DNA of 64,000 nt from Bimastos eiseni (lineage: Eukaryota > Annelida > Clitellata > Crassiclitellata > Lumbricidae). Below, in pieces: positions 12,301 through 27,300 of this stretch. Location of the stretch: assembly GCA_959347315.1 (NCBI GenBank), contig OY365806.1:27146811-27210810 (forward strand), in the 5' to 3' direction. Numbering within the stretch: position 1 is the first letter of the stretch; each line of letters starts with the position of its first letter. Both the position numbers and the translations under genes were made by a program. A model generated the notes under the pieces. It saw only the letters and a list, made by a program, of their open reading frames with translations, did no database searches and had not been told where the DNA came from.

Positions 12301-15300
12301 AGGTCTGCCACAATAGCAAAATAAAGGTAGATATATAAGTAGATGATATTATAATGCAAAGGGAGACACCCAAAGGGCCAAGAAGGCCACGCTAATAAGG
12401 GATACCCTGGCAAAGACATTGCCATGAGTTTTGACTCTGTTGTATGCTGATGTCTGCAACGGACTACAATGTGTTAACTTGCTACAACTTCACTTCAACT
12501 GTTTCATATAAACGTTTCGTTTATTGATAGCTCTTGGATCGCAATAACTGAGTTATAGAAGTAATCAGATTAAATTAGATTAGTAGTAAACTCACCTGCA
12601 GATTAAAGCTGGCAGCTTCTCCGTACTTTCCAGACCGAGGAACCAGATCCAAATAAAAATAGCCGATAAGTGAGTCAGATGCCCTGTCTTTAATACCATA
12701 CTGAAACACGTAATTCATTAAACGGCTAAATTAATCATGCAAGGATATTATAGTAGTCAAAGTTCCCGTGCCTTTCGCCGCATACCATTTCGCCACTTTC
12801 ATTTCGTCGCAATTCATTTCGTCGCATTAATAAAACGACGATAACCCGAACCTTTATAATAAACGACCCTCACGAAGAATAACCTGACCATAACCGACCC
12901 TCACGATACTTAACCTGACGAAATGAATGCGACAAAATGAATGTGATGAAAATGATCGGCGACAAAAAGAAATGAGACGAAATGATGTGCTTGTTTAGGT
13001 GAGCGGTTACCGTTAGTTGATGAGCTAACTATCTTTTTGTATTATATAGTTTTTGGGGTAATCTACAATAATTCAGCTGAGCGGGAGCTTGTCGACGTGC
13101 GTATATTATGCTCCATCCTTTCGTGATCGGTAACAACAGAGTTCAAACGCAAGTTTAAATTTCCTTGGATGGAACGATAGATCGATGGATGAATAAATGG
13201 ATGGATGAACAAATGCATGAATGGATGGATTCATATATTTATATAGATAGATGGATGGATGAATGGATGGAAGAATAAATTAGTTAATAAATGGATGGAT
13301 GGATGGATGAATGGATGAATGAATAAATGAATGAATGACGGATAAATGAATATATGGATGGAAGAACAAAAGGGTGAATGGATGAATAAATAAATGGCTG
13401 GCTGGCTAAATAGGTGGATGGATGAATGGATGGATGGATAAATAGATCGATGGAAGAATGGATGAATGGACGGCTGAATAACTGAGTGGATGAATAAATA
13501 GATAAATATATGGATGGATGAATAGATAAATACACGTTTAAAGGGAAAATAGATGGCTGAATGAATTAATGGATGGATGAATAAATGGATGAATTAATGG
13601 ATGGATGAATAAATGTTTGGATGAATCTATTGATAAATTGGTGGATGCATAAATAGATGAATGGTTGGATGAATGATGGATAAATGGAAAGACGAGTAAC
13701 TGGATAGTTGGATGGATGATTACATGGATAAATAAATAAATAATTAAATTTATGGATGGATGAATTGATGGATGGATGAATGGATGGATGAATAAATGGA
13801 TGGATGGATTGATGAATAGATGGATTAATAAACGGATGGTTGAATAAATGAATGGATGGATGAATTGATGAATGGATGGATGGATGGAGAGATAGATGGA
13901 TGAATGGACGGACTAATGGATGGATAGCGAGACAGTGAGAGATAGGGAAAACCGCGACTCCTCATAATTCATTGTATTCTTAAGTGATTCTGATAAAGTA
14001 TTTTACTTTGCACGATACTCTACTCACTACAGTCACAGTTGGATGCCAAACCGCACCATTTTCCAACAACTCAAACTGTAAGTTTAGAAACTCCTATAAC
14101 AGACAATTTTTTCCAAAGTAATCAGATTAAACAGCAAGACGTGGCATAAAATAAACATGAAAATACAACCAACTTTAAAAAAATTCTTTTGTTGATATAT
14201 TTTATTCAAATTCTGCATCGCATCGGTAAATGCTTGCTTTGGGATATCATCAAGTTGAAACCCGACCAATTCGTTCTAAAAGTGCACACGTGTGATATGT
14301 CAATGTTATTGAAACACTAGGCCGAAATAAATTAACATTAGCCGATCCCTTACCTGATAAATTTCAAGTAACCCATGGGTGACTACGTGCAGTGGGAAAT
14401 ACTCTCGAATAGAATTTTGGTCAACAGCGTATTTTCTTTCTTCCACGCGCGTCATGTAATATCGTGTGTCCCACAGATTGATCTTACCGTCAAATGGAGT
14501 TTTGCTTGCTTCACACTGAAATGCAATAAAAAATTCTACGTAGAAGTAGATTATATGATGGAATGGCTCAGCCGCGGAGTTGAGAGAAATGAAGGCCAAT
14601 TCAGTCAGCACTCGTAAATGTTTGGCTTCCATGACAGTAGTGTGTTTAGTGCTTTGTCAACAAACCTGGGTATGGAGAAGGGTCCTATGCACATGCCTCC
14701 ATTTCTCCTCTCACCTAGGACTCACCCGCCAATCATTAGGTATGTGTAGCTTAATTAGATTTCCAGTACGGTGATTGGTTGAGCCGATACGGCTCATAGC
14801 AACAGCAAACTGGCATTGGACGAGCCTATCCCTAGCAGAGCTTGACTGTCTGGGCCGTTGGTTCTTCTTACGATATTAATTACGCTCGCCCTAGAGCGGC
14901 TCCTGAGTTGCAGGACTTTTCGCATCAGGAACATAAGCACCGTCTCCAAAATGTCTGCATGTACAGTTGTACACGTAAGTGTATATCCCTGTACGTATAG
15001 ACACACGTGTTTGTGCTTGACAGACTTGAATCAGCCATTCTTCCATCCGTTCTTCCATCCGCTCATCATTGCAACCATCCCTCCGTTATTTTATCCAACT
15101 ATCCTTTTATTCTTCCATTCACGATACTTCGCGTTGAAAATATTATCATTTTATTACATCAAGCGTCCTTTCAGTTTCGGTATCAATCGTTAAAATATCT
15201 TTCGGAAATTGCGTTCCTTTCATCGAAAATCGGCTCTCTACCAACCTTCCGTTTGTTCATTATTCCACAATTTCATCATTCCATGCGCGCTACTTCGCTT

Positions 15301-18300
15301 TTAAAATAATTAGATAAATAATCTAACATAATCTTTTGAAATCAAATCTTTAAAATATAGAACGGCAATTGTGTGCGTTTCATTCATCAATCCATCAGCG
15401 TTTCATTCGTTCATCCATCCTTCCATCCGCTCTTAGATCTTTCCATTCTTCTATCATTACATTAGCTTATCATTGAAGTCATCTATCCATCCATTCATCC
15501 AACCATTCGTCTATTCTTTTATCCAAAAATTATATATCCAACTATTATCCCCTTAAGATTTTATAAATTTTGAAATCATCTGTTGGAACGTTATTAAAGG
15601 AATCAGATTTGATCTTAGCGAACAACATAGCTGCAATAACTGTCTGTGAACAACCGCCCAGATCAATAGTTTGCAGAGCAGAATCACGACATGGCGCAAT
15701 AACAGTAATTATGGAAAGTGCAAAGCTCCACCGCCCAATATCTGCCGTAGATGAGGCCATGACTCAGGCCATGACTCAGACCCGACAACGAAAATTAGTC
15801 AGATCTTTGCCGACGATCCTTTCATGTAGGCCTATTGCGCTTGTATGATTCGCCAGATGTCCCAAATCGCTGTCAAGTTTGTTTCATTACTTTGGTCTGT
15901 ACATTCGGTTTGTTCAGGCAGTGTACAATCCAAACGTAAAAATCGGGCAGAACTGTCAAGTTTTTATGCCCTGGTCGCTTTTATTAGAAAATGAAGCCCA
16001 TCAGAAATAAAGTGCCAGCTTATACAAGGTGAAGAACCGAAACATATTTGCAAGATCCCTACGAATTTTGTAGAATGACATATAATTATGGCTATCAAAC
16101 TTACACATTGTCATGACGTGTAGGCCTACCTGCATAAATACGCAATTTTTCTCTAGTAACAACGAAATGAGTTTTTCAATTTCAACATCGGTGAACCAAT
16201 CCGAACTCACATCCGCTTTTTTGTATTCAAGAAACAAACGCATGTCGTCTTCCATCATCGGCTGTAACTTCTTCTGCAACTTGTTCAGGAAGGCATCCAC
16301 TCGCTCTGGGGTCTTAGCCATTCGCATATCAAGAATATAGGCGGCGTGACTTGGATATGACAAAAGCTTGGCTTTCTATAAAACAAGCAGAAATAACGTT
16401 TTTACATTATTTAGCCCGCAAATAATATTCGCCCATTAAAAAATTCTCAGCTAAAATCATAAGTATGACGTAGGGATAATACCCCTGGAGATTGAATAGC
16501 GCAACGCACCCGTTAAAAGATGTTACATAAGTGAAAAGCTCACAATGTAGCTGATAGAGAAAGATCAGCGATGGAATGAATGATGAGCGAGGACAGATCG
16601 ACTGAATTGATATATCGAATTGGAAAATAGGTCTTCCTTTCGCAGCGAAGAGACAACGTTACCTGAAACAGCTTTTAAAGCTGGAAACTCTACGGATTTA
16701 GAAGGCCTGTAACTTTATCGCAATGTAATGTAATGTATCTAAGCGCCCACAAAAGCCTAGTCAGGGAGGGAGACCAGCTTATACACCGGCGCTTTACCAA
16801 ATCAAGTCCGCAATAGCCAATTCTCTCGTTTCTTTGTGGTCCAAGTCGAAATCCAGAGGTCAAGTAGAGGAGACAGCATGATGCTAGCAGGAGTAGAAAC
16901 GGGATATGATGGCTTGAAGGAATAAATTGTCAAATAAATAACTGATTGGCTGATAAACAGCTCTCGAATGGATCAGGTGTGTCTTTATATTCCATTGCAT
17001 TCATTAATGAGATCAGATTGAAGGACAACATTCAGACTGTGATTTATGGCAGACAAATAGTAGACGTATACCTGATCACGCAAGCTGACCAGCTTCTCCA
17101 ATATGATGGTGTTCTCCCTCATACACCTTTGCGCAGACAAAAACGATTTCTTAGCTGCTGATAATGAATCGTTTCGAAAGCCTTAGTTTTAAAATGTATG
17201 AGTCGTGTGTGTATATATGCTGTACAGATAAAGCAAACAGTTTGGAGTATTATAGGCCTACCAGATGTACACCATTACTAACCAATGAGCTCATCAAAGG
17301 GTAGCAATTAACGTCAGCATCCTGCAACTTGTAAGGGGCAAGAGAATAAATTCAAGAACGACTTGCCTACAGCCTATCACTGTACACTTATGATGAATAT
17401 CTTGACTTGATATTTGAAGATGCATACATTATCCTACACTTTAATATTACAACTCTTTCTTGATGTCTGAAAAACCTCCTTTCTAGGAAACGAGATCGTC
17501 CTCTGCGCACAGTCATTTTCAAATAAATTCATGAATGACTATGCAGGTTTTCTAAAGTATAACGACACCTTGACTTTGGCGTCTTTAAACATTTTAACGT
17601 ATTTTTATGGTTTTCAGTTCATTTTCCAGTAATTTTCATACGTAGTTTCTTTCGATTTTCTCGTCGTTGATGTCGTGTCTAACAGATTGTTTGAAACACC
17701 GGTGTATATTTTTGCAGGTCAGAGGCGTAGCTTGCGTATTTTGCGCCTGAGGAAAACTACAGAAATGGCGCCCCTTTCGCGGCCATCCACAAATGACGTC
17801 ACGCGCCCAGAGGAGGGTCACACATTTGTGAAGATGTGTTATGAGAAGAAGTAAATGCCGAGACTGTAGATTGGATAGACGAAGACGAGCTGGATATGAA
17901 TGTTTTCCTGTTCAATGGGTATCCAATGGATACCCATTGAATGGGTATCCAATGGATACCCATTGAACAGGATGGTGAAGTTCAAGCTCTTACTGTCATT
18001 CCACGAAGGAAAACTTTACTTCTCCGTGGGAGAGTGAAGAAACAAAAATGTTATCAAACATTTTCTCAAATGTAATGATTCTATCAAAGCTGTGGAATGT
18101 ATAACGAATGTGATAATTCTACATTATCCATTTGCCATAGTTCTTCTATATAGTTTTAAGTATTTCTTTTGTTATAATTACTTTATTTGATAAGGATAAG
18201 ATATGTGCATATGACATTCTTTACATCTGCTTTTTCGAAGGTATGCAGAGCGTTGTGTCATCATATATCAATGGCTATGACTTGTCACGACGTGGGACGA

Positions 18301-21300
18301 TGGCGAAGGGAGTCAAAATTCGTCGATATTTGTGTGACGTCATTTATGGACTTTCTAATCTATTTCGCATATCTCAAATAAATATTATCTTATGCATGAC
18401 TGTCAGAGAAAGTCTACAACAAATTAATTTTTTGACTTAACTGTCGCAAATTGGTCAAAAGCATTATAAAAAGTTGGTTTTCAATGTTTCTCGTTCAATT
18501 CTAAGAAGAGCATGATCGCCGAAACGATCTTGTCCCATTGAAGACCGCAAATACAATAAAATTAGCTTCAATTTGGTAAGGGGCCGCTTACGTCTCGCAA
18601 AATTTTGAAACAGAATTGTTATAAGAATTTGCAGTGAAATACGTAGATTTCGAAATTTGTCATGATTATTATGATACAATATCTTTCCGAAGAACAGCCA
18701 TCTCAAATGGCTGGACTACTCACCACACACCCATTTACAGACAACTGAATACTTGGTAAATGTGATTAATAAATGCGTCAAATTATGAGACTGAGCGAAG
18801 ACGCAATTTTGAAGCGTCTGATACATTCGCTTTAGCTTTGATCAACTATAGCGAACAGAAGAGATGGAGATATCAAACTGGCTCAAATTATTTTACTCGG
18901 TGTGCTTCGATCTATTATTTCGCTTCATTCAGCAACGCTGGTGAAAGTGCGAATGAGGCAAACCTTGAGTTGAAAGCCGTTTCTAGCCTCATTCTTATAT
19001 CCGGGCTCTTCACATACTTCATGCACCGTAGGTAAGCCGTACTGGAGAGTGGAATTTTACAACGCCCATCCGAAGTCTAAAATTTTATAAGAAATTTATT
19101 TCATTCACTCATCCAATTTCATCTGTAGCTTCCAAAAGCATCGCTATATAAGTCTTACATAAAATAGAAGCAGTCAAGTTATTGAGATATGATCTGTGCA
19201 TCCAGAGATATTTTATGTTTTAAAACCACACTTAAGCTTGATCAAAGTCGCCCTTTAACCAGAGTTGTATGGTCTCGAGACAGTGTCACGGTTTCGAGAC
19301 GTCTCGAGACAGTGTTTTCTAGTGTCTCGGTCTTGATCTCGGAAGTCTGTTGTCTCGGTCTCCAGGTAATGTATCGAATTTTTAGGAACTGTCTTGAAGT
19401 GAAGGTCTTTTTTTGTCTCGAAAAAGCAGTCTCGATCAGTTTCGCATTAACCGCCTTTAACATTTTCCGCAATTTGAAGTTAGGCCTATTTAAAAACAAT
19501 AGCTATTGGCTATTAGTTTGTAATTGATGGAAAATCTTCATAACCGAAACGATCGAATCAACTTCGAGTTCGCAGGATTTGCGCAAATTTATAATTTTGT
19601 TTGGTATTTTGTATCAAATTTGCTTATTTAAAATCATCTAGAAGATTTCAGACGTGCATTCTTTATACTATTCAGAAGATAGGCCGAAAAAGAAATATCG
19701 TAAAAGATAAAACTGGGCAATATAAAAACTGTTCTTGGAAATTGAAATAATATACATTAAAATTAAGTTTCAAATTGAAAATACAAATGAACCTTATTCC
19801 AGAAAACTGATGCATTAGTATTTTACAGCCTTTTATACAGGATAACTTGTCTTTTACTGTCTCGAACTGTCTTGAACCTAGTGTCTCGGTCTCGGTACCT
19901 CACTGTCTCGGTCTCGGTCTCGGTACCTCACTGTCTCGGTCTCGTCTTGGTCTTGAAGTTTAAGGTCCTGCATACAACACTGCCTTTAACTGACCATACA
20001 GGTCCATACTGCCGTGCAACCTAAGCCTCTGTCTCTGCTTCACTTCCTCCGACTTTTATTTTCTACCACTTCATTGTCGCCTTTTGTCGTCTAACTCGAA
20101 TTTTAACGCAAATAATTATTTTGATGATTTGTTGCAGGTAATTATACAAATGAGGAAATAGACAGAATCGTAAAGAAACCAACAAAGACGAATGGCGATA
20201 ACTGGTCTTGTTTTATATGACTCCTATAAAACTCTGCAGCGCAATGCACGCTCGGGTTGTGTGGTGGCTGTGAGCCTTATTTGGCTGTTTGCAATCGTCT
20301 GTATAGCGCCTGTACTCAAAATGGTAAATGATATGCTACTTAAATACTAGGTAATCTCAACCAATTATGACTCATCAAATGCAAGCTCTATGTATATGTA
20401 CAGATATGTGATATGACAAGAACCGAACATTGCTTAATTATTCTTTACTGAAGTGAAATGCTAAATGCTCGAGACTATCTATTTGCCTATTGCTTATGAC
20501 GAAATATACTAGCATTGTTAGAAAATAATTCTTATCAGAGCAGGGTTGCAGATAAGTCAAACGACGCAACAAGGAATGCAGTCAGAGCTTAACTAACCCG
20601 CGTGATTGTATTCATGTCGTCTGGTGGAAGTCCCTCTGAAAATATGACTTGCAAGTTACAAAATATAATAGTGTCTCGTTATTCATTATATGCTAATGTT
20701 GGAAGACCAAGAATGAATTGTCTTGACCACCCTACATCAGGGATGACGTGATATACATAGAGTTGGATCAGCAAGTAATAGCTATAGTATCAATGAACAG
20801 CGCCGAGTGGGCAACTGTGTTGCCCAACGCGCTCACCTGCTCAAAGATGACACGAGGATCTAAGCACGTGGTTAATATAGTACACGGATCTTTGAAAATA
20901 GGAATGTACTCTATGTGGAATTATTTACTCATTTTATGAACGTTGCGATTTTGTGAAATGTTCAAATCAAATCATAAATAATAACCTAGTATTTGCTTTC
21001 CCTGCAGCTGTCTTCATGCGTTAACTCATGACTCGTGTTAATCTTATAAACCATTATTTTAGAAACATAACATTTGCTTTGCATTTCTTACCAAGTTCTG
21101 AAGGTTGGAACTTAAGAGTCGTGTTATCGTCGGCCAGATTCTGAACGAAGTCAATGCTTAGACCGTTCATCGACTTCATGAGATCTGATATCTTCACCTG
21201 AATATTCTTTGACAAGTGCAGTCCTAAAATGGCAGTTTACAGAACGCAACGTCACACGACAAAATAAGTAATGGCTCTTGCATGTAAGAGGAATAAGCAT

Positions 21301-24300
21301 CCTCCCGCCTAAGCCGAGCGCGTATACACATCGGCGCAATCGCTCACAAGTGACACCCGTCCACAGTTATATATTATTAATATTTAATATTAATATTTGG
21401 GCGTGATGCTCACCAGTTAGAATATAAAACTATCATGCTATACTGTTATCACACAGCCATCGCCTACCACGAACAGTCAACTACAAATAATAAATTCTTT
21501 TGATTGCCTTCGTTTCCTCATCGGTCGGTAAAAAAATTCGCTCGCAACCTTCACATAAGAGAATCATGCATGCATTTTTGGCCAAAATGGCAATTATATA
21601 TAATTAATTGATGCTGTTCTCTGCGCGTTTTAAACCCCGAAATCAACTCCTCCATGTATAAGCCTACTTTGAATTTATTGCAATCAATCGGACATTAACA
21701 TTTTTATTACTCAGAGAGATGCACGTCGAATTAGTCAGCCGGTGTTATCATATGATTAAATTAAGTCTTCTGTTTCAAGGGTTTCTCCTTTATAGTGAAT
21801 GAACCAGTTTCCTATAATGTACGTGGCCAATTAAAATAGTCACAAGTTCACAACTGTCACAAAGTCAAAGAATTTACCAGTTGCTCTTATGGACGCCAAA
21901 GTTGATGAAATTCGATAATCTGCTGAACAGGAAGCATTTTAATTTGAGAAAACTAAAATAATATCAAAGCCAAAATGGCATGTTTCTTGAAAACTCTTAC
22001 GAAGCTATGCATACCATTGCGCTTTCCATATGTGATATTTCGTTCGAGGAAACGTTTTGCCTCCGGTTTCAGATTACTGCCGAACTTCCTCTGTGCTTCC
22101 AGCAAGACATTAAACACGTCTTCTCTCATACTGTACAAGTAAAGAAGCACCTATGACTGTACATACCATCATACCATCACACCATCACTAGTAATATATT
22201 CATCTGAGGATGATGGATCAAGGACAATGTATGTATGTATGTACGTATACATGCATGGGTGCATGCATGCATGGATGCATGCATGCACGCACGTATGTAT
22301 GTGTTGTTGTTACATGCTAGGTATGATTTTAAGGCCCTCTAGATTTTACAATAGCAAAGATGTATTATGAAAGTAATATATATTAAACACCCAAGGTGAC
22401 GAATGAATGCAACCTGAAACGTCTCACATTCACTTTAGTCCTGACACTACGAGCAACTCAGTTAGTTAAACAAACGTGGAACTCAGAGCAAAGTACAGAC
22501 AAGCTATATTTAACTCAAATACAGACTTACATAATACGACGAACTGGAGAATCTCTGAAACATTGGACACAACTATAGTGCAAAAAGCGATCTCAAATAC
22601 AGGTATATACTCAATACCCATTCAACAGTTCCAGTCATCGATTAGCTCTGACCTTAGCAACAACCGCAGGCTAGGGATTCCTATGTGAATGGATGATGTC
22701 ACTAGGTAGGCAGAGCCTAGCACGATGAGGGATGTACTGGTGGTTGCGAACCCTACAGTGGTGCCCCACTTTGCATACGCATACCGCAGTAGACTGTTTC
22801 CTTGGTCTGCGCACAACGGGTGTCCAGCCTCGATATAAATCAACATACTTACTATCATACCTAACCCGCACTATACCCTCGCAATTATAATGAACTCGGC
22901 CATAAGGCGGACCACAAATAAAGGAACCGTAAGAGCTCATAATTCACCGCGGCCTCGTTGTAACCCGTATTTCCACAAATCTCAGCGACCCAACCAGCGT
23001 CAGAAGAAATAAAGGGCGCTGTACACGAGGAAAAAATGTCAGTTACAGTCGTATGATTGTTGTCATCTACTCAACCAATCCATGAGACGCGTCAAGCGGC
23101 GCTACAGAACATTGTAGTTGTAGCATTTGGCTACCTAAAGAAGGTCATATTTACTCAAATTTGTTTACCTAAAGAAAGTCATACTTTCTCTCATTCCATT
23201 TGTCTACCTAAATAGGTGGTAGTTACTACCATATGGCTACCTAAAGAATGTCGTAATTATTCCCAGTTGGTTATATGAAGAGGGATGGGTCAAGCGGCGC
23301 TAGAGGAGATCATAGGTGTAACGAGAACTTCCACACACGTGCAGGGCATGCATCGCTATTTTGAAGACCCACAACGCTCTTAAAACTCAGTCTAATATCA
23401 AAAACTGCTGCGGTGCAATAGCATATTCGTTAAAGCGCTCAGCCCATAACGTGAAACGGAAGAGTTCAAAGCTCCTCTCGAATCGTTATTCTCAAATTCA
23501 ATGGGCGCTCTACAGTATTGTACGCAACTAGACTTAACACTGGGAAGGCCTGTAATGTTTCGTACAATTTCAACCTACACGCACCCAACATGGTAGCACA
23601 CATCTACCCAAACACACGCAAACGCACAGATGCAAGCCCAACAATTCGTATAAACATGACTCAAATCGTCACCGCTTGGTACACACAGATATAGACACGG
23701 GCACCGACACGGAAAATGAACGAACAGGCAAACGCGTAAACAGAGAGACAGAGAGGCTCACAGGCGTGTCAAGAACGTCAATTAAGCGCCCCATCAAACG
23801 ATGCATCGTACAGATTTAGACGAGATCCAACGAGTATATGTTGATACAATGATTGGCCAATAAATGAATCTAATTAAAAAGCTTCAATCAGACACTAGTA
23901 GATGAACAAACATAGACAAGCAGACAGAGAGTCTCACAGGGGTGTCAACAAAGCAGCAATTAGCGCCCGACCAAGCGATAAATCGTACAGCCTTAGACGA
24001 GATCCAACGTATATGAGTATACGCATACAAAGAATGGTCAATAAACTCTTGTAATTATGAAGCATCGATCAGACGTAGGCAGATGAACAAGTAAACAAGC
24101 CCGCAGCCAGGCAAACAGGGAGAGGGAGAGAGAGACAGACAGACAGACAGACAGAGACTCACGCGTGTGTCAAGGACAGTAATTAGCACCAGACTAAGAC
24201 TTGCTAATACTCAGCTAAACAAAATACATAATTAGAGAGTGTATTGCTTAATATTTCACGTGATTTTGATGAAACTTTACAATTAATATACATTTATATA

Positions 24301-27300
24301 CATTAACAAAGGCCCTACTATGCGGAATTTATTAAGAAAGCTGGTAAATTAACGCACGCGGCATAAGTATAACTTCTATAGCACCAATATATAATGTCCA
24401 AAACTTCAAACCGCAGCACATAGCGCCCAGGTCAAACATACAATTAACTCATCAAACGCCATAAATCCACTTCTCAAGCTTAGTCTACTCGACAAACACG
24501 CAACAGGTGATCCAGAGAAGTCGAGAGACAGACGGCGATTGGCGACAATGGGACAGAGAGCGAAATATCGAACGATCCTGATACCCAGTCGTCCCAATTG
24601 AAAGCGACATATTGTAAAACATGCAGGTTTCTGGTTGAACAAATAGCTTGCTTACTAAAGCTATCAATAAGAAATGTCACCCCGACACACACACACACAC
24701 ATCCGCGTGCACGCACACACACTCGCTCAAAGCAGCCATGAACGAACTCATTGGAACAACTCATATCTCAAACATTCTCCCGCGCTCTCGATTAGCGTGT
24801 CAGAGGGAGAGAGACAGACAGAGATAGAAAGAGCGAGAGGGATAGAAATATGTACCCTTGACCAAAACCACGAATACGAACAATCACACACACACAATTG
24901 TAGCGTATCCAACATGCAATTAATCCGCTAATCCTCGCATACACACGCCAAGAATACACGCACAATGTTCGACCAAGCATGACTGACCGTTTAGTACTTC
25001 CGTGTACCCATGTATTTAGGCCATCAGTCTGAGAAATACATTAATATGAGATTACAGATTAGCCGTTGAAGAGAACGGTCGTGTCCATGCGAGAGTTGAT
25101 CTCAAGCATAAGCGACGTGTATTGGATTTCTTTAATTTGGTGGATTGAGGTTATCTTACGATTCTTTACGTGCGTATTTAATATTGCATTTTTACATTCT
25201 GTCTACGAAATTGTAGATAATGGAGAACGGGGCTGTTCTGGCCAAAAAGATCCGCCGCGTCAGCGAATCGCGGAAACAAAGACAAGATGGTGGACAAAGC
25301 AGTCTCGTCACACGCAGTGCGATCGTTGAGCAATTCCTCCGACGAAGAGATAAAGACACCGTTGAAAAGAATGCGGATCGCAGACAGCGGCACAAGCGAA
25401 GATAGTGAGACCGATATGGAGGTTCAATCGGCCGAGGTAGGAAAGGAAACCTATTCTACCATTGTCAAGAAACGAGATAAGAAGGCGATATCAGATGACA
25501 TTGCAGAAACCTGCAACGCCAAGTATGCCATGCATGAAGATAGATCTGGGTCAGAAATCACGTGCTGTGCCTCGACCTGAAGAACCAAAGACAACGACAT
25601 CAATTCCAACGGAATTACTACCGTAATCCAATGTCAGCAGCAAGGAGAACAGAATTGGAAGGTCTGTGCCAACGCTCAATTTACGGTAAGAGCGAAGGAA
25701 ATTTTCTGCCGTTACTGTTTAAATCGCGGCCAATAACCTTGAAAATGGAAATCTTAACCGCTAGCCATTGTGTTCCTGAGGCTATCCAGATATCGGGAGA
25801 TAGTCTCAGAATTATTTGTAAGATTGCAGGTGACAAAGAAAAGATCAAGGGCATCACCCAGATCGACAGAAAGATGATCGAGTGGAGCGAACAACGTGTC
25901 CTCACGCGTCCGACGAGTCCGGAAGTCACCGAACAGAAAGCCGATGCAAGCTACGGTGTGAAGGGAGTAATCTTCGGAATCGACGAGGACACGCTGAAGG
26001 AGATCGCTAAAGAAATCGGCGCCAAATACATAAGGAGAATCGGGAAACCAGAGAGCACAGCCAAGGTCGTGGAGTATGAGAAGGGGACCACGCTGCCGGA
26101 AACCATTGAGATCGACGGCTTCCGGTACAAAGTAAGAATATTTACTTTCTCCAATGAGGTGCAACAAGTGCCCACGATATGGGCAGGTTCAAGCTGTTTG
26201 TAGAAATCAAATGAAGTGTTGTAGATGTGGACAGTCGAACTGAATGTGAGAACTTCGAGACGTCCAAGTGTGTGAAATGCTCGGGGTCACACAGTGCAGC
26301 CTACAGGCAGTGTTTAAAATACCTGGAGACAAAATAAACACTGAAGATCAGGGTCGTGGAGAAGGTTCCACTCAATGAAGCCATCCTGAAGGTGAAACAG
26401 GACCAGAAAACAAAGAAAGAAGAAGGAAAGGCCAACAAACCAGACAAGCCGACGAAGATCAGCTGATCATACTGTTATCAGATCGCAGACGTATTGTGGT
26501 CGGAGACTTCAATGCCCACAGTAAAGAATGGAAATGTACCAACAACAACAGACGGGGGACCGATCAGGAGGAGGCTATCAAGGAAAAGGACCTTGTTGTC
26601 CTAACACAGAACAACCCACTCACAATTCCAGGGTAGGATCGGTAAACAACTCTGTCATTGATCTTGCCATTACAACTAAAGATGTTGCTTTAAAATGCAC
26701 CCACAGCGTCCTGAGCACTAGCTTCGGATCCGATCACAAGGTCACGCTCACCAGAGTTGACGAAGTGGCGGACGTCGAGGAGAACGCAGGACAGGACCGT
26801 TGGGCTCGCAAAAGAGCCGATTGGAAGGTATTTTGACAGTCCAGCAGGATTCGAATTCATGACGGCATAATATCAGACGACTTCGATGCAACTTCCATGT
26901 CTTCATGGAAGAATTGTACGGAACCGCTTCCTCTGCTATGCCGGAGAGAAAGGTAAACTCAAAAGTTAGACAGCATAAACCATTATTATTTTTGGAATGA
27001 TAAATGTTCACAGGCCATCTACGAAAAGAACAGAATGCAGGACCAAGACAACAAAGTCGAAGAATCTGGACGACCTGATCGAATCCCAACAACAACAAGC
27101 GAAGACCAGGCGAACCATCACGGACACGGCTCGACAGAATTGGGAGGACTTCTGTTCCACCTTAGACAGTCAATCTAAGCCAGGACCGGTGGGGGAATGG
27201 CGAGGAGGATGAACGGTGTAACAGCACACAGAAGCATCCCATCCTTCACATCGGAAGGAAGAGACGCCAGCTCAAACATCGACAAGGCGAACCTCCTCGC

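Noticed and set aside
13284..13535. 83-codon ORF with many I, H, P, S and Y residues
   Set aside because: Translation of the (ATGGATGA)n array.
16001..16210. Continuation of the peptidase reading frame past 16211
   Set aside because: The GTGAGT donor at 16210 and the resumption of homology in the exon at 14515 show that this part is intron.
17297..17341. Candidate for the missing peptidase exon (minus strand, [15 protein letters not shown] between ACAAG and GTTAGT)
   Set aside because: Splice sites are plausible but the exon leaves in phase 0 while the next exon must be entered in phase 1, and the similarity to the LKYPxYFP block is too weak.
25754..26167. Minus-strand ORF of 137 codons
   Set aside because: Antisense shadow of LINE ORF1 on the plus strand.
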